Part shown: positions 53,166 through 64,000 of the stretch, in pieces
Layout: each line of letters begins with the position of its first letter
Position numbering within the stretch: position 1 is the first letter of the stretch
NCBI GenBank assembly: GCA_029783825.1
Contig: JAREIK010002985.1
Location: 1,121,153 to 1,185,152, forward strand
Reading direction: 5' to 3'
DNA length: 64,000 nt
DNA from: Sapria himalayana
Lineage: Eukaryota > Streptophyta > Magnoliopsida > Malpighiales > Rafflesiaceae
The notes under the pieces: generated by a model
Told to the model about the DNA's origin: nothing
The model's input: only the letters and a program-made list of their open reading frames with translations
Database searches by the model: none
Made by a program: the position numbers and the translations under genes

Positions 53166-54421
53166 AGTTACAAACAATAAAAATTTTAAAGATCATAAAT
53201 AATTAAAAATTAGTTCTTAGGGTAGTAATCTATCTATTTGTAGAAAAAATATCGATAAATATCAAAAAAAGGAAGGATCGTTCAATAATCTATTTTGCAT
53301 GGAACGGAGATTGATAGAGTTTGTGAACTATTTTATATTTGATTTTTTGTTTTCACATGAAATAATTAACTAAATTTCTTCCCAGATCAAGGAATTTATT
53401 GTGGTCTTAACAACATTCTTGCCTTTCAATATGTTGTAAATTAATAATGCTGAAATATAATCTCTTCAAATTTTAGTGAAACATTTTAGAATTTATATTT
53501 CGTAAGAATAAACTAGTTTTACTTTTTTCATGTATTTATAGTGTGTGTGTGTGTGGTGGCTACATAAATAAAAAATAGCTCTGCATGTGGAAACGCATAT
53601 ATTAGCACACTCTCGATCTCAAAAATTATAAATAAAAATTTTAGTTCTCAAATTAATTCTAAATGAAAAAAGTTATAACCCTTCTATAACAAATATTTTT
53701 TGTCATAATACTTTTGTCTCTCAAAATATGTTTTCTTTTGTATTTGATATTTTAGTAAAAAATAAACTTATAAATAATATATTATTTTACTTGAAGTGTA
53801 AATTAATTATTTGATATATATTGTGTGCTCGACAAAAACATAAATTATTTTTTATTTATATTATTAAAAACATAATATATAGCTGTTTTTGAAATATTTT
53901 CAAAAATGTATATGTATATATAGTCTTTTTAAAAATATTGAAAAATATTACTGTGTTTGATTTTTTTTTTTTTTCAAAAACAATGCAATATTTATAAGTT
54001 AAATTTTGTTTTTTTAATGATGATGTATAAATAGTGGGGGACATGAATAATTTTTTGATTTTGACTACATTATATTTTTTTAATTATTGAATGTTTGAAT
54101 ATTATTTTGTTAACATTTAATGGTTGGGTACCCAAATATAATTTATTTATATATTTAATTGAAATATTTTGATTATTTACATTTTGTAAATTTTGTTTTT
54201 TTTTTTTAAATAGAACATTGTTTTTAAAATTTTTGAATTAACCCTTTTTTTTTTTTTATTTGGTGCATTGGTTTCATGGTATTCACAAAGAAGGTGGTTT
54301 TATTGGCTGGGAGTTTTTCGTCGAAAAAATGTCCAGTTTGGTTTCCTTAGAAGCAGAAGCAACGAGCTGGGGGAAAGGCAGGGCAGAACCGAATTTGGGC
54401 TGAATCGTGAAAGAAGAAGAA

Positions 54422-54535
54422 ATGATCACTGATGCCAGCACTTCTACCTTGACAGTCAGTAAAATGTTGAGGGAATTAGGAAATATCGTAAGAGATAAAT
54501 GGATAAAGGAAGGCATGCACAATCCTCACATGGAA

Positions 54536-54566
<31 letters not shown>

Positions 54567-57500
54567 AAGCCATTAAAGAACGAATCCCGCTAGTTGATTT
54601 CGTAGTCGAAGTTAGAGATGCCAGGGTTTGTGTTGCGTCCCTTGAATTCTCGCAACACTTCGTTTATTGCCATTGATCGTGACTTGAATTTTGGTTCTCA
54701 GATTCCTCTGTCGTCGGAGTGCAACTTGTCGAGGAACCAGGGGCACCCCGCCAAGAGAATTGTAGTGTTGAACAAGGCGGATCTCGCTAATCGAATGCGC
54801 ACGGAGGTCTTCCCTCTGTTCATTCTTCTGCTTCCTCGCGGAGGCGATTTTCCAGTTATTGTTCGCTCCCTGATCATTCTTTGCTTTTATATATAGACTG
54901 GGAAATTGAATTTCATTCTATTGCATTTTTTTTGTGTTAGTTTCCAATTTCACAAAATATCAGAACCACAACTTAGGCAAGAGGAAAATCAAAGCATGTT
55001 TGTGTGCACGTGCCTGGAACAGCAAAAATGCACGTGTGAAGAGTATTAGTCATGATGGAGTCATGGGTAATAAGAGAGCCTTATTTTAGTGCACTTCTTG
55101 TAGGAGAAGTGATCATATTAGAGAGAGTTACTGAGTGTTATTTCCCGAGAAGAGGTCAAGAGCATTGTAGATTATTGAGGATAATATTGAGATGATTAAT
55201 TACCTGAAAAGTTTTGGTATTGTATGTATCTTTTTTGACTCTGACAAATAAGACTGTCGAGATGTTTGCTAGCCCATCTATTTAACTTTATAATAATCAT
55301 TATATTTATATATCATATAAATTTAATATAAACTATTTTATTAATAAATATTCTAATAATGATCAAAAAATAAATTATTAATCTATTATTAATAGGATAG
55401 ATATCAATTATATATTACTATATGATAATTTATTGTTTTGAAATTTTTTTTTGTTTTAAATAGTTTATCTATATAGTTTTGATTAAAAATAATTTATATA
55501 AATTATATTTGGGTAACTCATAATTTATGTTGTAATATATATTTATATAAAAATAAACAAATAAATAATTAAATTTGAATATTTAAAATTAAAATGAAAA
55601 AAAAAATGAGATTTATGAGTTTTTCAATTATTATGGGGATTGAAAAAAAATCAATTTAAAATAATTCTTTCTCATGAAGAATGGCTTGAATTTCTATTGG
55701 AAATTATTTTTGTGCATGCTGTGATAATTTTAGCAGATAATCCCTTTTTTTTAACTTAATGCCGTTTGAACAAAAATATATATTTTTTAATTGTTGTAGG
55801 ATAATATTGGGAAACAATAACATATTAAAGTGAACTTTTTTATGGGCTGGGAGAGATTAAAATTCAAGGATATCTTTTTCTTAAGAAAGGAGTGTATAAA
55901 TTCTCGAATTTCTAATTCGAGCATTTGTTTCAAATATGTCTCACTACCACTGGGATGCACATGTTGTGAGTGCTTTTAGGCCTACTGGTTTCTTTATTGT
56001 TGGGCTCCTGTTGGGCAATCATGCATGACTGGACAAATTTTGGTTAGTTTGTATTTTTACTTTGGTTCAGTTTTATTTGATTTCTCCCGTGTGATAATTC
56101 ATGTTGGTTCACATCGAATTTATGCTTCAGAAAAAAGTAAAAAAGCAATTATTTTGGTTCAAAGACTGCAACTATGTTGATTAACAAAAAAGTAATAGCT
56201 CATTGCTTGGGGCATGTTTTTGGGATAATGGATTAGATTATCATTAGAAAAAGTTTTTTTTTTTTTTTTTTTATGTTTGCGTGATTGTTCATGTTTTTTT
56301 TTTTTTTAATTATTGATTAATCATAGTTCCATTCAGTTTTGAGTTTTATTTTAATCTTTACTTTCTGGTTTTAAAGGTGTTTTAGAAGCAATCAGATGTT
56401 GGTGGGTGCCACCAATAATTTCTCATTTTTAGTTTTAGTTATGTAAGATGATATGTTTTTTCTTGGGCATGTTTTTTACAGGAGTGGATCGCTCACTTCG
56501 ATCATCAAAACTTTAGTTGTCACAGTGTGAATTCTCATAACAAGAAAGATGTACAACAGGTAACTCAATTTTTTGTGGCCAAAGTGTACGTCTAGATATT
56601 CATCCTTCCGTGCTTAGCCTTTTTCTAAATTTATAAATTAATAAGTCTACTTACGTCTTCCTCATTTGCTATTTAAATAATTTAGTTCTAATATTTCTTT
56701 TAAAAATACATATGTAAAATATATGAATGTTTAATTTTATTCATTATTATATTAATAAGTATGACTCCTCGGCAGACTCATTTTTAGTATGAGAAGGTTG
56801 TGGACTTGTCTCTTTTCTTTAGTATAAATTCTAAGTTCTAGGCGATCATGTCTCTTACTTGTTGATTTAATATGAGGATGTACTGATGAAGACTCATGGA
56901 TTACCGTATCATTTGGATTTAATATGATTTAAATTTATTAGTATATGTGATAATTTTATAAGAATAATATCATACCGAGTACTAACATGCTTAGATATAG
57001 TCGAATTGTGACTTTTTTAATCGATTCATGGTCCAAGTAGGGTTTAGGTAATGGAGAATTAATAATGAATTTAAGTGTAATATCTAGATTAATATTTTTT
57101 TTGGCTCGTTAAAAAATGAGTCAGTTAAAAAAATAAAACATCAACACTCACTAAAATTTTATTAGTTCATGATAAGAAATACTTGTATTTTCTTTGGTAC
57201 TAGAGTATCTTAGCAAAGTATATTTAAATGCCCTAGATGCTAACTTGTGATGTCTTAGGAATGATCGATGATAAAATAAGTATATCAAATTAATTTGAGA
57301 GATAGGCTAAATTAATTCTCTCTCCAATGTGCAGGTTCTGAGAGAGTATGCATTGAGAAATAATAGAAAGAATATTAGATTGGTGAAATAGATTGTGGTT
57401 AATACTATTTCTATAAAAAAGTATTTTGTAACACTCTGTCTAAGTAGAAGTGTTCAAGACATCTTAATTATACGTTTATTCTTTTTTTAAGTTGTCCCAT

Positions 57501-60500
57501 TATGTTGGGATGTGTAAACATATAAAATCTTATTTATAATCTCATGATTCATATTAAAAATATAAAATCTGTTTGATATGTTTAAATACATTATTAATTT
57601 TAGATGTTTTTATCAAAATAAATTTTTATTATTTTAATAGAAAGTCTGAAATATTAAAAAAATTTATTATCTATGATGAAAGAGATATATCCATGTATTA
57701 CTTGAATAATTATCAATGAAAATAATTATATACTTAAATTTTGCTCTAATTATATCTCTACTATGTTTTTTTATGTCGTAGTTTATTAGTTTTTAATAAG
57801 TTCTTACTCATACCATAAGAAGCACGGACATGGGGGATACGATATGGTAGGATACGGGGACACGACAAATTCAAAAAAACTAGGATACAGATACGGCTAG
57901 GATACGGCATGATAAAAAAAATAAAAATAAAAATTATTCTTTATAAATATTAGGTATTTTATAAAATAAAATAATATAGTAAATTTTGGATAAATATTAG
58001 GTATTTTATAAAATTATTATTTATACCCTAAGAGGCATGTCCGACACGTGGACATGCCTGTAGGGAACCGTATCCGTGCTTCCTTGCTCATCCCTGACAA
58101 GTAGGTTAAATTGAAAGTTATGATAAATTATTTAATTAACATATTTCACACTCTAGGATTGAATACTCTTAAAATTATAGTTAAATATTTTTTACTTTGG
58201 ATAAATGATGGGTTATCAAGCTTATAATGCACAAGTATCAAGTCCAAAACACTCAATTCTAGAGAGATTATATTGTGGATTATGTAAATTATAATTTAGT
58301 ATGCTCAATCTCAAATAGAGTTTTACATAGAATATTTTGATCATGTAAATAAATATCAGTGAAAATAAAAATAAAGTTAAAGTTGGGTTATCTAGAAAGA
58401 TAACTCATAGAGAGTAAACTAATAGAATAATCATGAATAAGCATATTACATAAGAGTAATAATAATTCAAGTTAGATAGTATTATATCCAATGATTTTTT
58501 CATTGTTTATAATAATATTTTTAGAACGAGAAAATAATATAGAAAATAAAATATGATTACTAGAGATATAAATATATGCTCATATATTGATAATCAAAGA
58601 GCCAAAAATGAGAATACAAATAAAATAAATGAGTAATAATTGAAAGAATGAAATAATCTGCTTTTGTCATAAATATGACTTTTGTATATTCTCCTTTAGT
58701 AAGTGTCTTGATGAATAATTTTTATGAGAACTCTTGTATGATTTTGGTTGTTAGTCTATCTCTCTTATTATTGTCAAATATTATTGGTTTTTTTTTTTTT
58801 GAAAATAATATTTAATAATTATTTATGGTATAATCTATTCTTTATTATGAGTACACTAGACTGAGGGCCCATGGATGACTCAGGTCATCAAGTGTACCAT
58901 TGTTTTTTGGCATCACACCACCATGCTCACCACCACACATCATCATGCTCATCATTGCTCACCATTTGCTTGCCTATGTGCTCGTCACAACATGCACTTT
59001 TGTGCTCATCATCAATTGCACTATTGTGTTAATATTTACTAGCTCACCACATGCTCCATTGTGCACATCATGACATGCACCACTGCATAGCACCATGCAC
59101 CATCATACGCACCATCTTGCCCACAATATTGTGTTGATTGTGTGCCAGCTGCCTAGCATGCATTATTTTTTTATTGATAAGTGCTTGCATACATTATTAG
59201 TTGCACACAATGGGTGTGTGATTCTTGCAAAATAATATGAATGCACCACCTATTATAGATAGAAAAATGAAAGCTAGTAGATATACTTTAAGATTTACAA
59301 TCCTTGATTTGATATATTGTTAAACTTAATAAATATAATTAAAAAATAATAATACTTGATAATCAATAATATACAACTCACTCTTATCTAATAAATAAAT
59401 ATGATTGGGGTAGCTCTTAAGCTTGGTGCTCACATCAAAAAGAAAAAAGTGTAAAAATGTGAATAAAAATTTTTAAAAATTAGTTATATCATTATTATTA
59501 TTAATTTGATTAAACTTATATTTTAAGTATTCTTATTATTTTATGACTATTTGTAATTACATTAGACTTAAGTTTATCCTTCTAAATGTAGAGTTTACTA
59601 TACAACTCTTCTTTACTTTTATTAATTAATAAAATATCATCTATAAATATCACATATCATAAGAGAGACATTTTCTTGGATGTTTCTTATTAATTTATCC
59701 ATAAATATTTATAAAAATACCAGGATTGAATGATGATCATAGTATAATCTTACAATTATTGAAAATTGGTGAGCGATATCTTGAATTAATCCAATTCTGA
59801 ACATCATTCTTGTATATAAATTCTTGATTAGTTGAATATGCAAACTTGTTATATTTTCTTATATAATATATAACAAATTAAGTTTTTTTGGATTTTATCA
59901 TAAGTTTTTTTTTAATTTCTCTTTCTTTTTTTTTGAATTTTTGATTATTTATTTGATTAAGTAGATGAACTTTATAATAAATTTATCATTCATAAATTTA
60001 AATTGATTCTCTAAAATATTCATTTCTCTTTTTAATCTGTTTTCATTTATTTATTTTCTAAAATTTTATAGTATTATTTATAAGTTTAATAACTTGATAT
60101 TTATTAAGAACTTGAATGTATTCTTTTTATAAATGAGAATTATGTCTTTGTATTCGCTTATTTGATATTTTTTATGATTCTCATAATCTTGTTAAACAAC
60201 ATAGATCATAGTATTTGTTTTTGGCATTTATTTTCTTGAGATGTTTTCTAATCCCAATGAGTTTGTTTTAGTTACATATCTAATGTTATTTAGTCATAAT
60301 GTAAATATATCTTTTATCTCTTCTTGATTTCTAAATTTTTTATTGGATTTGATTATTTTAGTTTTTAATATGATTTACATGTCTAATGACTATATTATTT
60401 TTTTTCGTCACCCTAGTCAACTTATTTTTGTCTTCTTTATTCTATAGTTTATCTTATAACGTATCATATGTATTATATTTAATGGTAATTATTATTATTT

Positions 60501-61562
60501 TAATTTTTTTTAATCTTGTATAATTTTATAATGTCTTAATGATTGTACTTGTTTATTTCTATAAAATAAATTTAATTTTCTTTAATAGTTCGTTTAATCT
60601 AAGGTTTTCACTATTAGGTTTTTTTATGTAAATAAATATTAATTATAAATATGCTTAAATTATTTTGAGATATATTATATATATATTATTACTTTATTTA
60701 ACATAGTATGTGCATCTATGTTAATGTATATATTTTTTTCTCTTCTTATAATTTTTATTAGTTATAGAAAGATTATAAGCTAAAACAAAATTTTAGATTA
60801 CTTTTCTTTTTATATTTTTTCCTCAAATTTTATTTCATTGATAATGTCTGTCATAACCCTTATTATTTATACTTATATATTTATTTAAGTATTCATTAAT
60901 TATGATTATTTCTTTTATTCCTATATACTTTGTATTAATTTATTTAAATCTTCTCAAAAATTTTATTTATTTTTTCATTCAGTCCTATTTGTGGAACATA
61001 TATACTAATGATATTTAAGATCTCTTCATTTATTATTAATTTGATTGTTATAAGTGTATCATTAGTTCTCTTGATTTCCATACAATTTTATATTTTAAGT
61101 CTTCGTTTATAATTATATCAATATTATTCTTATTTGTATAATTATATTCTTACTCAAATACCAACATTTATATTATTAATTTTCCAAGATCTCATTTTTT
61201 TAGTCTATTTTTTTGTAAATATCTTATATTAATATTTTTATGCTTTAATATATCAACTAATTCTTTACTCTTATTATTTAATAATTTAATATTTTTATAA
61301 TTTATTCTAAACATATTAATTTCGACCAATTTTCTTACTCATTTTTTTTCTAAAAAAGTAAGGGAATTCTTGCTTTTTTTGCCTATAAGACTGGGTGACA
61401 TTGCTTAAAGTGGGAAACTTGCTAACATTAGTGTATATTTGGTAATTCAAGGCGTATAAAAAATTTACGATAAATTTATTAAGGTTGATTGCCTTTTTGA
61501 CATCCTCCTCCTTTATTATGGTTTTGGACCAATAATTCAAGCATTGCTCACATTGATCAAAA

Positions 61563-61609
<47 letters not shown>

Positions 61610-63727
61610 TATTTATACCCATAACCCTTGCACACATACACCATCATCTTTCTTTTGAGTTTGGGACTTACAAAGCAAATGTAATTCATACATGCAAAGT
61701 TTAGAGGTTAATATCTCGACAATCCTTACTACTAAAGTAAGAAATTATTTCTGATGAGTCTCGAACCCAAGACTAACCAATCTTGAACGAAGACTCTTGC
61801 CATTGCATTAAGACATTACCTTCAGTATATGCTTCTAACACGAAAATTGTGCTTGTATAATTGTGCTTGTATCTTTTCCATTTAATAAATGGATCTTTTT
61901 TTGTCTTGGATCTTTCTTTATTAATTGTGGGCCCAACTTTAATTTTTTTCTTCATTTTTTATATATTTTTAAAATAAATTAATAATAAGATAATAATTAT
62001 ATTGAGAAAAATAAAAAAAATATGCATAATGTATTATATAGTCTAAATATATAAATTTTATTAACGTATTCAATGTTTTTCAAACAACTAAAAATATTTA
62101 AAAGCTTCATTCTGATTGCTTAATAAATTTGTATAGTTTGTTTTTTCTTTTTTTTTTGTTAATTTTCAGATTTTTTTTTTTTTGATTTTGCATATGAATT
62201 ACCTGAAATTTTCTTATTTTTTCTAAGTATTTTTTGAATTTTTTTTTTTCATTTTATAATAAATTCTTTGAGAATATTTTTCTATTTTTAAATTTTTATT
62301 TTCAACAAGAATAGGAAAATTGAAAAATAAAATACTTATTTGTGTATTTTTTTTTTCTCTACAATATGAGTTTGTAAGTGTGTTTGAGAGGTTTTTTTGA
62401 GAGTTTTAGGGTACAAATCAAGAAACACTAGGGTTTTTATAAGACCGAGGGCTCGGACGCACATAGTGATGCCGTTTTGGTCGTTAGAAGCCAAAAATAA
62501 TGTCATTTTGGCGGTGTAGTATTTTTTTTTTTTTATTTTTTTTTTTTTGAAAAATGCATTAACCCTAAAATCACTTTGTTTCGGGGTGTCCTGATTTTAA
62601 AAAATAAGCTAACCCCAAGGTGATGTTGTTTTTGGGTTGGGTCAAATGAGCAATTTTGGTGCCTCTCACCCATGTGCTCTTGGGCTTTACTTTAGGCATG
62701 CCTCATATCTTTCACAACTAAACATGGTATGAACTATGAATCCACAACATCTACTTTTTATTTAAATTTTCAGAGGCTTACTAGGTCCGTAATTTAAGTC
62801 GTTAAAAGGCGATATCATTAGCTCGGAAATTTTATTTATCAGAACAAAATTATATTGTGAGTCATGTATTATCATTATCTCATTATTTTAAAGATATAAG
62901 TGACAATGCATGTTTTTACATGTAGTAATATTAGAGGTGTCAACCGGGCTGGCCCGGCCCGGCACAGTTCAGCCGTGCCTGTGCCGGCCTGGCACGGAAA
63001 AATTCTGTGCCCGGGTTAGGCACGAGCCGTGCCATGTCGTGCCTGACCCGGCACGGTTCGGCCCGCGGCACGCACACCGGCACGGGTTTGTCCCGTGCTG
63101 GGTGTCCCGTGAGCCCGACTCCACGATTGCCCCTCCCGCAAAAAAAGACCGCGGGTAGGATTTGATTCGACCCGACCCGCGGTCCCCCCGAATCCCGACC
63201 CGTACGAACATGCAAGCCCGAGCGGGCCAGACAAGGCACGGCACGGCCCGCCGTGCCTGGCCCGGCCCGTTTGACACATCTAAGTAATATATGTTGGTGT
63301 GGGCTTGCGCACGCATGTTTGTGCGTTGCTAGTTCCACGTGGTGGAGAATTATGAACAATATTCTTGCCCTGCCTCTGCTGTTCGTGATTCTTTTCTTCT
63401 CGTGCAGCTGCTCGCTGCCATGCTGTCCCATATCCGAAAGTTGAAGCATGATGTTGATTCTGGGTGCGCCACAACTCTCCTGATGGTTGGGATTCCTAAT
63501 GTTGGCAAATCTGCACTCGCCGGCTCCTTGCATAAGATTGGGAGGATAAGTGCTGAGGGTAATTTGTCCTGCTGGCCTGTTCTTCGCCTCTCAGAAAGCC
63601 ACAGTTTTTCTGTTCATGTTGTGGTTTTTTTTTTTTTTTTTTGTTGAATTTTCTAGAGAAAGGTAGACTGAAGTATCCAGCGATTAGCCCACATCCAGGG
63701 GAAACAAAAAACATTACCAGCTTTAAG
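54422..63727 (+). CDS. DGP2: DGP2 second copy, exons 1-5 (3' end outside window)
   Basis: Exons 54422-54625, 54702-54806, 56482-56559, 63408-63558 and 63657-63727 match the first copy. They encode the same N-terminus, DAR, NKAD, SVNSHN and GIPNVGKS motifs up to NITSFK. The only coding change seen is the alanine run, ten instead of twelve, so this copy is two residues shorter so far. Splice sites are unchanged. Exon 6 (DTPG motif) and the C-terminal domain would lie beyond the right edge, so it is unknown whether this is a complete gene or a truncated duplicate. The upstream TATA-like motif and the in-frame uORF are present too. Confidence 0.88.
54536..54565 (+). repeat. (GCT)10 coding microsatellite in DGP2 copy 2
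   Basis: Ten GCT codons at the position of twelve in copy 1, in frame. Confidence 0.97.
56750..59325 (-). mobile_element. Decayed Ty1-copia element (copy 2)
   Basis: Duplicate of the element at 40590-43165, with the same CAC-rich leader (58880-59230) and degenerate primer-binding site near 59310. Confidence 0.6.
57819..58082. mobile_element. Mutator-like MITE (copy 2)
   Basis: Same 264-bp length, ends and flanking repeats as the insert at 41655-41918. Confidence 0.6.
59541..61200 (-). mobile_element. Decayed RTE-clade LINE (copy 2)
   Basis: Duplicate of the LINE remnant at 43375-45060; the endonuclease YVPQIGLNE segment falls near 60975-61020. Confidence 0.7.
61650..61830 (-). mobile_element. 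SINE-like unit (copy 2)
   Basis: Duplicate of 45480-45660, with A-box-like (61802-61792) and B-box-like (61768-61756) motifs unchanged. Confidence 0.45.
62932..63282. mobile_element. Non-autonomous hAT element (copy 2)
   Basis: Same 351 bp and the same AGTAATAT flanks (62924-62931, 63283-63290) as the element at 46795. One substitution was noticed near the right end (CAAGGCACGG here, CAAGGCACAG there). Confidence 0.93.
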
Positions 63728-63942
63728 GTTAGTTTTTTTTTTTTCCATTTTATGATAGTCAGGGATAAATTATTGTGGCTGCATTACTCGAAACTTGTTA
63801 GGATTTTCTTCATTGATGTGTTTTTGTATTTTTAGTTATTATTTGACATCGTTTGTTCAATGAGGTGTAAAAGTCATTTGAGTTCTTGAGGCGTGAGACG
63901 TAGTCAAGGCATATTTTTTTTTGTGAGACCTACTCTATTTAA

Positions 63943-64000
63943 TATATATATATATATATATATATCACATATATATATATATATATCACATATATATATA
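63943..64000. repeat. (TA)n-TCACA minisatellite, start of copy 2
   Basis: Corresponds to 47804 onward; cut by the window edge. Confidence 0.85.

Larger units (their letters stand above)
53326..64000 (+). repeat. Long direct duplication, copy 2 (cut by the window edge)
   Basis: Homologous without interruption to copy 1 from 37151. The DGP2 exon sequences are the same apart from two fewer GCT codons, and every nested transposon and its target duplication is in the same place, so the insertions predate the duplication. Whether DGP2 exons 6-8 and RPL31 follow again cannot be seen. Confidence 0.95.

Noticed and set aside
52601..53180. Two overlapping 188-189 aa ORFs of Ser, Leu, Pro, Phe, Tyr
   Set aside because: They are translations of the CT-rich tract in different frames; composition explains them fully.

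Overview
This is plant nuclear DNA, almost certainly from an angiosperm. The genes are split by GT-AG introns, the intergenic and intron DNA is very AT-rich, and there are layers of decayed plant Ty1-copia, RTE-type LINE, hAT and Mutator-like elements. Three protein genes can be supported. The first is the 3' half of SMC5, running from the hinge to the C-terminal ATPase head (17 clear exons, about 5.3-36.2 kb, + strand, plus one inferred last exon). The second is a DAR-type circularly permuted GTPase closest to plant DAR GTPase 2, mitochondrial (DGP2), on the + strand at 38.2-50.4 kb. The third is cytosolic ribosomal protein eL31 (RPL31), on the - strand at 51.1-51.65 kb.

Layout: 0-5.3 kb is AT-rich DNA with an old hAT transposon that still carries a transposase fragment. 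From 5.3 to 36.5 kb is SMC5, with introns up to about 10.5 kb swollen by at least six Ty1-copia remnants in both orientations, several GC-rich hAT-type non-autonomous elements and two SINE-like units. From 37.15 kb begins a long direct duplication. Copy 1 (37151 to at least about 47.9 kb) holds the DGP2 promoter region and exons 1-5. Copy 2 (53326 to the right edge) repeats the same DNA, nested transposons included, with only scattered differences. Between the copies lie DGP2 exons 6-8, RPL31, a diverged third fragment of the DGP2 upstream region, and a 544-bp CT-rich tract next to the second copy.

The three genes have no obvious joint function. SMC5 acts in the SMC5/6 DNA-repair complex, DGP2 is a predicted organellar ribosome-assembly GTPase, and RPL31 is a component of the cytosolic 60S subunit. 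The most unusual content is structural. One hAT family has perfect 8-bp target-site duplications and a conserved central hairpin shared with the transposase-bearing element. The DGP2 duplication is nearly identical between copies, and its alanine-codon repeat (12 versus 10 GCT) sits at a normally conserved motif. No CRISPR array, tRNA gene or rRNA gene was recognised.
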